Positions 1 to 7,009 of a stretch of 64,000 bases of DNA are shown in pieces. The notes under the pieces were generated by a model that saw only the letters and a list, made by a program, of their open reading frames with translations, was not told the origin of the DNA and did not search any database. Every line of letters starts with the position of its first letter. Within the stretch, counting starts at the first letter, position 1. The DNA is from a virus. The stretch is taken from positions 1-64,000 of the IMG/VR virus record IMGVR_UViG_3300045971_000356. One strand, written 5' to 3'. A program made the translations under genes and the position numbers.

Positions 1-446
1 GCGGTCAATGTACCAACTATTACTACGTATCTCTAACCCGCCGCGGCTAGTATTCACGGGTAAAATGGTTCCGAATGAGGGAGACGGAACGCTTCAAATT
101 CATTTTTCGTCTGTGGTTAAACTCCACAGAGGCTTGATAATCAAGCGACTGCGGTCTGTTGCCCAATACGCAACTCTATTATAGAAACGAGATTCAATTT
201 TGTGTTTAGCATATTAAGTAATGCGTCCCCGATATGGTGTAAGAACCTGAAGGTAGATCAAGCGGTGCAATTCCGCAGCACGAATTCAATTTTAGGGTGC
301 CTACAGCAATTAACCTCTTTCAATCAAGAACCAAATGTGCACCCTGTTGTTTTAGCCTTGTATTCGATCGTAGTCGAAGCCTCTATGACACGGAGGATAT
401 AGTTGGTTAGACTCCAACCTAGGCCACCAGTTTTATTAAGTTTCCA
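1..446. other. Non-coding stretch with hairpins
   Basis: No credible ORF: the only candidate (202-402) lacks a ribosome site and looks like chance. Visible structure includes a perfect hairpin near 110-128 with a seven-base T-loop-like loop (TTAAACT), a GGTTCC/GGAAC hairpin around 68-90, and a GGGTGC/GCACCC pair spanning about 293-346. The phrase ATTCAATTTT occurs twice (near 192 and 285). The end of the stretch holds the tRNA-Val-like gene listed separately. Confidence 0.4.
354..429 (+). tRNA. tRNA-Val(GAC)-like, degenerate
   Basis: A cloverleaf can be drawn: D-stem TTCG/CGAA, anticodon stem CCTCT/GGAGG with loop ATGACAC (anticodon GAC), T-arm GTTGG/CCAAC with loop TTAGACT, and an encoded CCA. 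The acceptor stem has two mismatches (positions 1-72 and 6-67) and the T-loop is not the usual TTCRANY, so it may be a decaying or non-translating tRNA. Confidence 0.5.
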
Positions 447-454
447 ATAAATAC
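447..454 (+). promoter_or_regulatory. T4-type late promoter, ATAAATAC
   Basis: ATAAATAC lies 28 bases before the ATG of the outer-membrane protein gene at 482. The same octamer family recurs before most genes in this window and matches the T4 late promoter TATAAATA. Confidence 0.6.
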
Positions 455-481
455 ATGGTTAGTCCTAACCATCAGGAACTT

Positions 482-1174
482 ATGAAAAAATTGTTAGTTT
501 TGCTTAGTTTATTTTTGGCAACTTCTGCAATAGCAGAGCCAAAAGTGTCAGTCTCACTTGGAAGCACTTTTGCCAATACACAACCTTCAGGTATTTGGTG
601 GCAGCAAGAATACTCAAGTAAGTTTACCCATAATGCTCCCTCATTCACCCTGAGAGTTGATAATAGAATATCAAATGGATGGAGTTATGGAGTGGGTTAT
701 GCTTACGTAGGTAATTTTCATTCAGACTCATTGGCAGTTAGTTCAGATCCTGCTTATGCGAGCGGATCGCCATGGCCACTTTCTCGATGGATTGGGAATC
801 AGAAAGTAGATGGAATATTTTTAGTAGGTCGCAAAACGATTGGAAAATGGTATATTGAAGCAGGTCCCATGCTAACTAAAACTTCATACTCAATGGATGT
901 TCCAGACTGGATCGGATCAAAAGATTGGCCTACTAACCTTGTTCCAGATACAGGTAATACGCGATTTTTACACGTTGGCACACCACGGCAGATGAAGGTA
1001 GAATTAATCGGTGGGGTAGGCTATAATATATCAGATAAATTATCTGTTCAGTTTACAGCATACCCAACTCGTGTATTAAATCCACAGCCAGAGGAGGTTG
1101 GCGAAAGTGCTGACACCGGACCAGGTATCCTTAAAGGTTACTCAGGTAACCTTTCGGTACTGTACACATTTTAG
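482..1174 (+). CDS. Outer-membrane beta-barrel protein
   Basis: About 230 residues. The N-terminus is a clear signal peptide (MKKLLVLLSLFLATSAIAE). The rest is rich in alternating polar/aromatic strands and ends in YTF, the terminal phenylalanine typical of outer-membrane barrels inserted by the Bam machinery. Start 482 was chosen over the in-frame ATG at 455 because AGGAA precedes it and the signal peptide begins there. A late promoter lies at 447. The final base of the stop codon is the first base of the next tRNA gene. The family could be OmpW/PagL-like but no diagnostic motif was recognised. It is a host-like accessory gene that could alter the cell surface, for example by superinfection exclusion; that role is inference. 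Confidence 0.65.
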   Translation: MKKLLVLLSLFLATSAIAEPKVSVSLGSTFANTQPSGIWWQQEYSSKFTHNAPSFTLRVDNRISNGWSYGVGYAYVGNFHSDSLAVSSDPAYASGSPWPLSRWIGNQKVDGIFLVGRKTIGKWYIEAGPMLTKTSYSMDVPDWIGSKDWPTNLVPDTGNTRFLHVGTPRQMKVELIGGVGYNISDKLSVQFTAYPTRVLNPQPEEVGESADTGPGILKGYSGNLSVLYTF

Positions 1175-1266
1175 TCCTGTTAGTTTAGTGGCCCAGAACG
1201 CCATTCGCCACCCTCGGGTGACCGGTTCAAGTGGTAACGTAGGTTCGAATCCTGCACAGGACACCA
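1174..1266 (+). tRNA. tRNA with 24-base anticodon loop
   Basis: Perfect acceptor stem GTCCTGT/ACAGGAC, D-arm GTTT/GAAC, T-arm GTAGG/CCTGC with loop TTCGAAT, encoded CCA. The frame resembles tRNA-Glu, but the stem CCATT/AGTGG closes a loop of 24 bases instead of 7. The loop contains CACC/GGTG and ends in GGTTCA. The anticodon cannot be assigned safely (TTC or GTT). It is either an insertion/mini-intron or a decoy. Confidence 0.6.
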
Positions 1267-1509
1267 AAGAATGCACAGCATCGCTTTATGCTGTGGCGGG
1301 ACGGCTTAAACTTCCGCGGAAGTGCTACGAAGTAGGACTAAGGTCGCCTCTCAAACCGCAATTAGAGTTCTCCGCAAGAGAACATAGCAACAGAATTTCA
1401 TCGCGTTAGACTTTTTAAAGATAAAAAGTCAAAATTTGAAAAAACATTTTGTTCTAGAGCTTGTTCGCTTAAAGGCAACAGAAAAGTTTCAGGACATAAT
1501 CAGTATTTA
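1267..1509 (+). other. Structured non-coding spacer
   Basis: No ORF. It holds several strong hairpins: CAGCAT/ATGCTG (about 1273-1290), CTTCC/GGAAG (about 1311-1322), GTTCTC/GAGAAC (about 1367-1383) and GACTTTTT/AAAAAGTC near 1409-1430, which could end transcription. It may be a further structured RNA like those at 13746-14832. Confidence 0.35.
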
Positions 1510-1585
1510 GCCCTGGTGACGGAACGGCATACGTGTTGGTCTTAGAAACCAAATTCTGGGAGTTCGAGTCTCCCCCGGGGCACCA
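1510..1585 (+). tRNA. tRNA-Leu(TAG)
   Basis: Acceptor GCCCTGG/CCGGGGC, anticodon arm TTGGT-CTTAGAA-ACCAA (anticodon TAG), T-loop TTCGAGT, encoded CCA. The variable arm is short for a leucine tRNA. Confidence 0.85.
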
Positions 1586-1590
1586 AATAT

Positions 1591-1693
1591 GGCGTGTGAG
1601 GTACGCGGGACGTCAAAGCGTATTTCTTAGTACATAGACAAAATATTGCGGCCGCGGTATGCGACTAGTATTAAGTTAACTCCAACGCCGCCA
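1591..1693 (+). ncRNA. tRNA-like element ending in GCCA
   Basis: GGCGT at the 5' end pairs with ACGCC before GCCA, and a TACGC/GCGTA hairpin lies inside. The 103-base interior does not fold into a normal cloverleaf and lacks a canonical T-loop. It sits between two tRNAs with no ORF. Confidence 0.35.
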
Positions 1694-1700
1694 ACTTTAT

Positions 1701-1792
1701 GGATAGTAATGCAGCGGGGTTGGTCCTGCGACGAGCCTTGAAAACTCGGTTCTTAGAAATAGGATGGGGTTCGACTCCTCTGCTATCCGCCA
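1701..1792 (+). tRNA. tRNA-Ser(TGA)
   Basis: Acceptor GGATAGT/GCTATCC, D-stem GCAG/CTGC, anticodon loop CTTGAAA (TGA), long variable arm, T-loop TTCGACT, GCCA end. One C.A mismatch closes the anticodon stem. Confidence 0.8.
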
Positions 1793-1798
1793 ATTTTT

Positions 1799-1890
1799 GG
1801 AAGATGAAGACCAGACGGTTCTGGCACTTGTTTGGAAAACATGGGGGCGTCAAGAAGTCGCCCGGGGCTCAACTCCTCCTTCTTCCGCCA
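1799..1890 (+). tRNA. tRNA-Ser(GGA)
   Basis: Acceptor GGAAGAT/TTCTTCC (last pair T.T), anticodon loop TTGGAAA (GGA), type II variable hairpin GGGCG/CGCCC, T-loop CTCAACT, GCCA end. Confidence 0.7.
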
Positions 1891-1895
1891 AACAC

Positions 1896-1978
1896 GCAGA
1901 ATGTGTATAAACTACCCGTAAGGGTTTCTGGTAAGTGTGTCAGTTCGCCGGACACTACACTAACAAAATTCTGCGCCA
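1896..1978 (+). ncRNA. tRNA-like RNA with perfect acceptor
   Basis: GCAGAAT pairs perfectly with ATTCTGC, followed by GCCA. Inside, AGTGTGTC and GACACTACACT form a long hairpin whose loop contains GTTCG, and CCC-GTAA-GGG forms another. There is no standard anticodon or T-arm position. It may be a processed tRNA-like molecule. Confidence 0.45.
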
Positions 1979-1982
1979 ATTT

Positions 1983-2066
1983 AAGCAGAGCCTGACTGAA
2001 ACGGGCATCGAGTACGTGGAACGTGGAAGAAGGTTCGATTCCTTCATACTCAATTTCAGTCTGCTT
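1983..2066 (+). ncRNA. tRNA-like element without CCA
   Basis: The ends AAGCA...GACTGAAA and TTTCAGTCTGCTT pair over 13 bases with a bulge. Inside are GAGTA/TACTC and a canonical T-arm GAAGG-TTCGATT-CCTTC. No CCA is encoded. The architecture matches the elements at 14078-14193 and 14291-14404. Confidence 0.4.
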
Positions 2067-2077
2067 ATTAATTTTAT

Positions 2078-2152
2078 GGGTCTAGAACCAGTCAGCATGG
2101 GTGCCGCACTGCAAACGCGGATAACACGGGGCAGCACCGTGTAGGCCTTCCA
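2078..2152 (+). tRNA. tRNA-Cys(GCA), odd T-loop
   Basis: Acceptor GGGTCTA/TAGGCCT, anticodon arm CCGCA-CTGCAAA-CGCGG (GCA), T-stem CACGG/CCGTG, TCCA end. The T-loop reads GGCAGCA and lacks the conserved TTC, so tertiary contacts with the D-loop would be unusual. Confidence 0.6.
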
Positions 2153-2167
2153 ATTTATTTCGGTGTA

Positions 2168-2208
2168 TAGCGATGCTGATTTGGAAAAACTCGAATTAGT
2201 GTCGCTAG
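2168..2208 (+). ncRNA. Hairpin before endonuclease gene
   Basis: TAGCGA pairs with TCGCTA, and inside it CTGATTT pairs with GAATTAG. This two-step hairpin lies directly upstream of a late promoter (ATAAATAA at 2210) and could be a transcript 3' end. Confidence 0.4.
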
Positions 2209-2257
2209 GATAAATAATAGTATGGAAATCAAAATCATCAGCCCAGGATTAGCAGCA

Positions 2258-2701
2258 ATGAATCAAAAAATTTGTTGCCGTTTTTGCAATAAAGAAACTA
2301 CAAAAGGAAATATAGCACGGCACGAAGAAGCATGCTATATCAATCCGGCAGTGAAAGTAGAATGTAAAGTGTGTGGTGAACCAATTAAGGATTACAAACA
2401 CTCAAAGGGCACTTGCTCTTATTCATGCTCTAATAAATTATTTCGTTCAGGATACGATAACGGTAACTGGAAAGGTGACAATTATCGTAACATAGCAAAA
2501 ATACATCATAATATGAGCTGTGTAGTATGTGGGGAAGGTAAAATTGTAGCAATACATCATTATGATGAAAATCATAACAATAATTCCCCAGACAATCTAA
2601 TTCCTTTATGTCCGACACATCATCAATATGTGCATAGTAGATTTAAAGAATTAGTAATAGACAAGATTAATACGTATCAACGTAATCTCCGATTCGCCTA
2701 G
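2258..2701 (+). CDS. HNH homing endonuclease
   Basis: About 147 residues. It starts with a C2H2-like zinc knuckle (CCRFC...H...C), then a second CxxC pair, then an HNH core: CVVCG, IHHYDENHNNN, LIPLCPTHH. This is a free-standing phage endonuclease that spreads by cutting alleles lacking it. Start 2258 (MNQKICC) is preferred to 2222 because the late promoter at 2210 would put the transcript start on top of the earlier ATG, and AGGA precedes 2258. The last 15 bases run into the tRNA-Pro gene. Confidence 0.75.
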   Translation: MNQKICCRFCNKETTKGNIARHEEACYINPAVKVECKVCGEPIKDYKHSKGTCSYSCSNKLFRSGYDNGNWKGDNYRNIAKIHHNMSCVVCGEGKIVAIHHYDENHNNNSPDNLIPLCPTHHQYVHSRFKELVIDKINTYQRNLRFA

Positions 2702-2764
2702 CCTGGTATGGCACTTCGTTTGGGACGAAGAATAACGGGAGTTCAAATCTCTCATCGGAGACCA
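2687..2764 (+). tRNA. tRNA-Pro(TGG)
   Basis: Acceptor CTCCGAT/ATCGGAG perfect, anticodon arm CTTCG-TTTGGGA-CGAAG (TGG), T-arm GGGAG-TTCAAAT-CTCTC, encoded CCA. The 5' end overlaps the 3' end of the endonuclease gene. Confidence 0.85.
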
Positions 2765-2769
2765 ATTTT

Positions 2770-2846
2770 CTGTGTGTGGTGACAAGTGGACGTCGACCTG
2801 TTTTGGAAGCAGGAATATGCCGGTTCGAGGCCGGCCACACAGACCA
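2770..2846 (+). tRNA. tRNA-Pro(TGG), second copy
   Basis: Acceptor CTGTGTG/CACACAG, anticodon arm CCTGT-TTTGGAA-GCAGG, T-arm GCCGG-TTCGAGG-CCGGC, encoded CCA. The loop reads TGG by position. It differs strongly in sequence from the preceding tRNA-Pro. Confidence 0.75.
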
Positions 2847-2850
2847 ACTT

Positions 2851-3444
2851 TTAGGATCGACACAAGTTTTTAAGTGTCAATGACCTCCAGTTTTCTAAAG
2901 CATGGAGTGGAAAATTACTTGCTGGTATCAGTGTAAACTCACTGAGATGTTGTATGAATATGGCAGGGGGCTGAAACATTAATTCTTGCCAACTAACAGA
3001 CAACAGCTGATGAGAGCTTTTTTGTGGTTTAAAATAAATATTATCAAATTCAATATCGGTAAATTTTTTGCCGTGCCCCTCGTCAATCGACCACTTACAA
3101 TAAAAAATTTGTCTTAACTTATCATAATCGTCGGCAGTGAATGTTATTTCAATGACTTTGCTAAAATACGTAGACAGTAACTGACAATCTGTCATATGAC
3201 ACGGAATATATTGCGTAATTTCTAATACTGGGTTTTCGAGTAATTTACTAATATGAATATTTGGTGCATAACCCACTCCAAGTACACTACCTTTATACCG
3301 ATCTTGTGGGAGGTAACATGCACTACCGCGTTTAGTGAACATTTTGAGCGGACATTGCTCTCTTGCAGCATATAAAAATGCTCCTAAGAACCGTCCACCA
3401 GTACCGCCCATGAAGCGAATAGGTATAATGTCAGATCGTATCAT
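2851..3444 (-). CDS. Sulfotransferase-like P-loop protein (tentative)
   Basis: 197 residues. Near the N-terminus is a glycine-rich P-loop (RFMGGTGGRFLGAFLY, residues about 10-25) of the type seen in small phage sulfotransferase-like or nucleotide-binding proteins. No Walker B or other catalytic motif is certain. It is transcribed against its neighbours from its own late promoter (complement of GTATTTAG, 3450-3457). A second P-loop protein of sulfotransferase type lies at 43946, and a possible PAPS-making kinase at 17624. It could also be a general P-loop kinase. Confidence 0.45.
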   Translation of the reverse strand: MIRSDIIPIRFMGGTGGRFLGAFLYAAREQCPLKMFTKRGSACYLPQDRYKGSVLGVGYAPNIHISKLLENPVLEITQYIPCHMTDCQLLSTYFSKVIEITFTADDYDKLRQIFYCKWSIDEGHGKKFTDIEFDNIYFKPQKSSHQLLSVSWQELMFQPPAIFIQHLSEFTLIPASNFPLHALENWRSLTLKNLCRS

Positions 3445-3461
3445 AATGAGTATTTAGTTTT

Positions 3462-3519
3462 AGGATAGTTACAGCAACTCAAAAGCTAACTATGGTTGTC
3501 TAGCGACAAAAGCTATCCT
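3462..3519 (+). ncRNA. Long-stem RNA element
   Basis: AGGATAG (3462-3468) pairs with CTATCCT (3513-3519), and TTGTC/GACAA forms an inner hairpin. It has the same layout as the array at 13746-14832: a closing stem and an interior of about 45 bases with no ORF. Confidence 0.4.
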
Positions 3520-3532
3520 GTTATATTTTACT

Positions 3533-3568
3533 GCCTATAGCTCAATGGATAGTGCAGTAGCCTTCGAT
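3533..3568 (+). pseudogene. 5' half of a tRNA gene
   Basis: GCCTATAGCTC...GGATAGTGCAG has the form of a tRNA acceptor strand plus D-arm, then the 5' anticodon stem and part of a loop (CTTCGA). It then stops and is followed by a late promoter. No matching 3' half was found nearby. Confidence 0.5.
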
Positions 3569-3573
3569 ATTGC

Positions 3574-3581
3574 ATAAATAG
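3574..3581 (+). promoter_or_regulatory. Late promoter ATAAATAG
   Basis: T4-type late element seven bases before tRNA-Arg(TCT), directly after the broken tRNA half. Confidence 0.45.
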
Positions 3582-3587
3582 ATATAT

Positions 3588-3664
3588 GCGCCCGTAGCTC
3601 AACTGGATAGAGTACTCGGCTTCTACCCGAACTGTTGGGGGTTCAAGTCCCTCCGGGCGCACCA
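3588..3664 (+). tRNA. tRNA-Arg(TCT)
   Basis: Perfect acceptor GCGCCCG/CGGGCGC, anticodon loop CTTCTAC (TCT), T-loop TTCAAGT, ACCA end. Confidence 0.85.
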
Positions 3665-3679
3665 ACAATAAGGTGTTTT

Positions 3680-4435
3680 ATGTTTACGTGCAAACATTGT
3701 AAAAAAGAATTTCTGGGATTATCTACAGCTAATAAAGCTAACCATTCAAGGTGGTGTTCAGAAAATCCTAAACGAGCTAGTTATACTGCACCACCAGAGT
3801 TAAACTCCCCTGAGGCAATTCAAAAACGAAACATTAGCATTAAAAAAGCCTGGGCTGATGGTAAGTATGACAACATTCTTAACAAAGGAAATCATGGTTA
3901 CAGACATACTGCGCAGTCTAAAGAAGCTATCAGTAAAAAAGCATTAGCATCTAAACATAGAAGGTTGGTAAGATCTGTCAGGGAATATACAACACGTGAC
4001 GGCACTAAAATTATGCTTGATTCATCTTGGGAAGAAGCATTGGCAATTAGATTAGATGAATTAAACATAAACTGGATAAGACCAGATATCCCAATTCCGT
4101 ATATTACTGCTGATGGTAAGACACATAATTATTTTCCGGACTTTTATTTGCCGGACTTTGATTTATATCTTGATCCAAAAAACCCAGCAGCAATAAATGC
4201 TCAGGCAGAAAAGTTATCTATTATTACAAAAATTATGCCAAACTTAGTGATAATAGGCAGTTTATTAGAATGCAATAACTATTCGATTCCTGGTGGGCGG
4301 ACCAAAGAATTTAAGAACAATAATAAGAATAATAAATACACATATTGCGTGGTTAGGTTAATGGTAAACTCAGACGTTGCCAACGTTTATACAGGGGTTC
4401 GATTCCCCTACCCCGCACCAAATTTTAGCTCTTGA
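3680..4435 (+). CDS. Vsr/EDxHD-like homing endonuclease
   Basis: About 251 residues. An N-terminal zinc knuckle (CKHCKKEF...H..WC) is followed by a basic linker with NUMOD-like repeats (residues about 40-100). The nuclease domain has SSWEEALAIRLDEL, then FPDFYLPDFDLYLDPKNP, a PD-(D/E)xK/Vsr pattern known from homing endonucleases linked to split inteins. Start 3680 is the first ATG after tRNA-Arg. The reading frame has no stop before the downstream tRNA-Gly gene and runs through all of it, so the last roughly 30 residues are translated tRNA sequence. The original 3' end was probably lost. Confidence 0.7.
   Translation: MFTCKHCKKEFLGLSTANKANHSRWCSENPKRASYTAPPELNSPEAIQKRNISIKKAWADGKYDNILNKGNHGYRHTAQSKEAISKKALASKHRRLVRSVREYTTRDGTKIMLDSSWEEALAIRLDELNINWIRPDIPIPYITADGKTHNYFPDFYLPDFDLYLDPKNPAAINAQAEKLSIITKIMPNLVIIGSLLECNNYSIPGGRTKEFKNNNKNNKYTYCVVRLMVNSDVANVYTGVRFPYPAPNFSS
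4347..4420 (+). tRNA. tRNA-Gly(GCC)
   Basis: Acceptor GCGTGGT/ACCCCGC (one T.C mismatch), anticodon loop TTGCCAA (GCC), T-arm AGGGG-TTCGATT-CCCCT, ACCA end. It lies wholly inside the reading frame of the upstream endonuclease. Confidence 0.8.
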
Positions 4436-4502
4436 AGCATTGACAGCGATGCACGGGTCTTGTAAGCCTGAGAGTGGAGTGCAAGTCTTCACAGGAGCAC
4501 CA
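4428..4502 (+). tRNA. tRNA-Thr(TGT)
   Basis: Acceptor GCTCTTG/CAGGAGC, anticodon arm CGGGT-CTTGTAA-GCCTG (TGT), T-arm TGGAG-TGCAAGT-CTTCA with G in place of the second T, encoded CCA. Confidence 0.8.
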
Positions 4503-4510
4503 ATACATAT

Positions 4511-4584
4511 AGCGGGTAGTGAAGCCAACAATCCAGTCTCATAAGCTCGGATCAACGGAGGTGCGAATCCTTCACCCGCTTCCA
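4511..4584 (+). tRNA. tRNA with CAT anticodon (Met or Ile2)
   Basis: Acceptor AGCGGGT/ACCCGCT, anticodon loop CTCATAA (CAT) with one C.C mismatch in the stem, T-arm GGAGG-TGCGAAT-CCTTC, TCCA end. The T-loop TGCGAAT is shared with the tmRNA of this window. A CAT anticodon may read AUG or, if lysidinylated, AUA. Confidence 0.75.
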
Positions 4585-4610
4585 GTTTTTAAACTAAGAA
4601 AGGAAATAGC

Positions 4611-5168
4611 GTGAACAAGTATCCACTCGTTTTAACGCTCGACTCAGCTGGTATACCACAACGTTGGTCTACTTGGGAAGAAGGCGTTTGTTACAAAGTA
4701 AAAGATTTGATTGCATGGTCTATCGGAGACGAAACCATCTACCGCGGAGGCAACTCACGGTTAACTGGCTTGCAATCAACTGTGTCAGTACCATCCATCG
4801 TGGCTATACGCTCAATGGGTCGCACAAAGAACCGTTCTGTGCCACTTACAAACAGGAACCTGTTTGGTCGTGACCGTAACCTTTGCTGCTACTGCGGTAC
4901 ACACATAAAGGACCATGACGCGACCCGTGATCACATTCAACCTGTGTCAAAGGGCGGAGCAAACACTTGGATGAATTGCGTTACCAGTTGTAAAAGTTGC
5001 AATAACTATAAAGACAACAAAACCTTACAACAAGCTGGTTTAGAATTGTTATATTTGCCATATATACCAAATAGGGCCGAAGCATTGATTATGTCAAATC
5101 GAAAGATTTTGGCAGATCAGATGGAATTTCTTGCAGCTCATTTGCCGGCACATAGTCGTCTAGTTTAA
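4611..5168 (+). CDS. HNH endonuclease family protein
   Basis: 185 residues from a GTG start with AGGAAATA upstream. The C-terminal half has the HNH core: two CxxC zinc pairs (CCYCG and CKSCNN), DHIQPVSKGGANTWMN and NNYKDN. The N-terminal half is not typical of free-standing homing enzymes and resembles bacterial chromosomal HNH proteins, so it may be host-derived. Its last 80 bases overlap the convergent gene ending at 5089. No promoter element was recognised; it follows four tRNAs closely. Confidence 0.65.
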   Translation: MNKYPLVLTLDSAGIPQRWSTWEEGVCYKVKDLIAWSIGDETIYRGGNSRLTGLQSTVSVPSIVAIRSMGRTKNRSVPLTNRNLFGRDRNLCCYCGTHIKDHDATRDHIQPVSKGGANTWMNCVTSCKSCNNYKDNKTLQQAGLELLYLPYIPNRAEALIMSNRKILADQMEFLAAHLPAHSRLV

Positions 5169-5922
5169 GACACTTTCCGTCTTTGTGTTTTCTAACATAC
5201 CAAGAGAATATGGTTTGTTTACTACAAAATTCGCATGTCACTGGCATGTTTGCTTTGTTAGATGAGCCATATTTTTCTAAATTTGTAGATTTAGTTTTAT
5301 CCCAATTGTTATAAGTTGTGGTACCATATTTTTCAAGTTTTGTCTGTGACGCTTGATTTGAGTTCACAAAAGTTTCTGAACCATATTTTTCAAGTTTTGT
5401 AGATTTAGTTTGAGTTGGATTACAATATCCAGCAACACCATATTTCTCAGTTTTAGTTTTTGCAATTTTTGCTTTAACTAATGGATTTCTAGAACCATTG
5501 TTTATAGACTGTTTCAGTTTAGTTTCGGCAGATGATTTTCTGCCGGTGTTAATTAGAATATTCGACTCGCGAGCAGCAGCTTTCATTATTGCAAATTGTC
5601 TTGAATTTGGATTTCTTTGTTGAAATTTAGTCTTTTGATAAAACGCGGTAATTGCTTTAAGCATTTGACTTTTCATACGTTTATTAGAAAACATTTTAGA
5701 TAAAAGTCTATGAGCAATAAAGTGTTCTCTGAAAGTAAACCTAATCACATTGCTCATGTCACGTTCGCCACCTAGTTTAAAACTTTTTGGCAGCATGTGA
5801 TGTTTTTCTGTGTATTCGGTTTGTGTGATTCTAGTGAGTCTAGATTCGCAAAGTTGCACATAAATATATGCATATTTTGATTTATTACTCAGTTCTAAAA
5901 TTTGAGATAGGTATTGGTTCAT
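5089..5922 (-). CDS. HNH homing endonuclease with repeats
   Basis: About 277 residues. The HNH part is N-terminal (YTEKHHMLPKSFKLGG, then R.HFIAHRLLSKMF). The middle carries four repeats of the form T-K-x-T-K-L-E-K-Y-G, DNA-binding modules that read the target. A C-terminal zinc knuckle (CEFCSKQ...H..GKC) ends it. Start 5922 is preferred to 5937 because GGAGC lies just before it. A late promoter on this strand is at 5937-5944. The 3' end overlaps the opposing gene by 80 bases. Confidence 0.75.
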   Translation of the reverse strand: MNQYLSQILELSNKSKYAYIYVQLCESRLTRITQTEYTEKHHMLPKSFKLGGERDMSNVIRFTFREHFIAHRLLSKMFSNKRMKSQMLKAITAFYQKTKFQQRNPNSRQFAIMKAAARESNILINTGRKSSAETKLKQSINNGSRNPLVKAKIAKTKTEKYGVAGYCNPTQTKSTKLEKYGSETFVNSNQASQTKLEKYGTTTYNNWDKTKSTNLEKYGSSNKANMPVTCEFCSKQTIFSWYVRKHKDGKCLKLDDYVPANELQEIPSDLPKSFDLT

Positions 5923-5981
5923 AATTGCTCCATACATTATTTATCCTTTTAATGGTGTGACTGCATGTAAAATAAAACAAT

Positions 5982-6055
5982 GCTCTTTTAGGTCAGTGAT
6001 AGACCAACTGTTTCGTAAGCAGTGAACGTGAGTTTGATTCTCACAGAGAGCACCA
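5982..6055 (+). tRNA. tRNA-Thr(CGT)
   Basis: Acceptor GCTCTTT/AGAGAGC, anticodon arm ACTGT-TTCGTAA-GCAGT (CGT), T-arm GTGAG-TTTGATT-CTCAC, encoded CCA. Confidence 0.85.
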
Positions 6056-6062
6056 AAATTTT

Positions 6063-6154
6063 AGTGAGTTGGATGAGAGGTTTAAATCGGCACCCTGCTA
6101 AGGTGTTGTTCGTAGAAATACGGGCCGTGGGTTCAAATCCCACACTCACTGCCA
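6063..6154 (+). tRNA. tRNA-Ser(GCT)
   Basis: Acceptor AGTGAGT/ACTCACT, anticodon loop CTGCTAA (GCT), long variable arm, T-arm GTGGG-TTCAAAT-CCCAC, GCCA end. Confidence 0.85.
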
Positions 6155-6162
6155 GAATTTAT

Positions 6163-6238
6163 TGGGGGTTTGTCATTTGGTAATGACACTGCGCTTTGAC
6201 CGCAGGAAAGTCGGGTCCGATTCCCACACCCTCTGCCA
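6163..6238 (+). tRNA. tRNA-Gln(TTG)
   Basis: Anticodon arm CTGCG-CTTTGAC-CGCAG (TTG), T-loop TCCGATT, GCCA end. The acceptor TGGGGGT/ACCCTCT has a mismatch at the first pair, which is tolerated in glutamine tRNAs. Confidence 0.8.
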
Positions 6239-6245
6239 AACAAAT

Positions 6246-6324
6246 GCGTCGGTCTTCTAATTGGCAAGATCTCAGACTCCAAATCTGAATGTTAATGAAG
6301 GTTCGAATCCTTCTCGGCGCGCCA
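6246..6324 (+). tRNA. tRNA-Trp(CCA)
   Basis: Acceptor GCGTCGG/TCGGCGC, anticodon arm TCAGA-CTCCAAA-TCTGA (CCA), T-arm GAAGG-TTCGAAT-CCTTC, GCCA end. Confidence 0.85.
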
Positions 6325-6333
6325 AACAATATT

Positions 6334-6368
6334 ACTCAGTAGTTCAATTGGCAGAATAGCGGTCTTGT
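6334..6368 (+). pseudogene. 5' half of a tRNA gene
   Basis: ACTCAGTAGTTCAATTGGCAG is a good acceptor strand plus D-arm. It continues to a 5' anticodon stem (GCGGTCTTGTA) and then merges into a late promoter TATAAATA (6368-6375) that serves the endonuclease at 6392. The 3' half is absent. Confidence 0.55.
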
Positions 6369-6391
6369 ATAAATAAGTGTAAGGGACAAAT

Positions 6392-7009
6392 ATGCACTAC
6401 TTAATATACAGAATAACTAATCTAATCGACAATAAAATATACGTTGGAGCACATCAAACGAAAGATATTACTGATGGGTATATGGGTTCAGGAAAGCACT
6501 TGCGATATGCCATTAAAAAATATGGTGTTGAAAATTTTAAAAAAGATATATTGTTTGATTTTGACAACAAACAAGATATGTTTAATTCTGAGATAAGCAT
6601 TGTAAATGAAGATTTTGTTAAACGTCTCGACACGTATAATTTAAAAGTTGGAGGATCAGGTGGGAATCCAGGAATAATAGGGGCATTCACAGGAAAGAAA
6701 CATTCAGCTGAATCTAAGGAAAAGCAACGGCAAGCCTCGTTGTTACAGGTTACTACGGATGCAAAACGAATGAAAATATCAACACATAACGGCATGAAAA
6801 ATTCTGCAGAGGCTAGAAAGAAAGTTTCAGAGGCGTTAACTGGAAGAATATGTTCAGACGCACACAGAGCAAATGTTGCTAACGCGAATTTAGGAAAGAT
6901 TGTAGTAAATAACGGTCTAGTAAGTAAGAGAATTGTAAAAGAAGAAGAAACAAAATATCTTGAATCCGGATGGGTTAGAGGTATGTTAACAAAGAAAATG
7001 TATCGGTAG
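6392..7009 (+). CDS. GIY-YIG homing endonuclease
   Basis: 205 residues. GIY-YIG core: YLIYRITN...KIYVGAHQT near the N-terminus, Y..SGK, then E (SEISIV) in the usual place for this nuclease fold. NUMOD3-type DNA-binding repeats ([25 protein letters not shown]) follow. It is similar to T4 Seg enzymes. GGG precedes the ATG, and the late promoter is at 6368. Its stop codon lies inside the next tRNA gene by 10 bases, and a truncated tRNA lies just upstream, so it probably invaded a tRNA gene. Confidence 0.8.
   Translation: MHYLIYRITNLIDNKIYVGAHQTKDITDGYMGSGKHLRYAIKKYGVENFKKDILFDFDNKQDMFNSEISIVNEDFVKRLDTYNLKVGGSGGNPGIIGAFTGKKHSAESKEKQRQASLLQVTTDAKRMKISTHNGMKNSAEARKKVSEALTGRICSDAHRANVANANLGKIVVNNGLVSKRIVKEEETKYLESGWVRGMLTKKMYR

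Noticed and set aside
202-402. ORF of 66 codons near the window start
   Set aside because: No ribosome site and it overlaps the tRNA-Val-like gene.
1098-1409. ORF of 103 codons starting in the outer-membrane gene
   Set aside because: Runs through a tRNA and structured spacer in a different frame; no start signal.
1699-1995. ORF of 98 codons across tRNA-Ser genes
   Set aside because: Made entirely of tRNA and spacer sequence.
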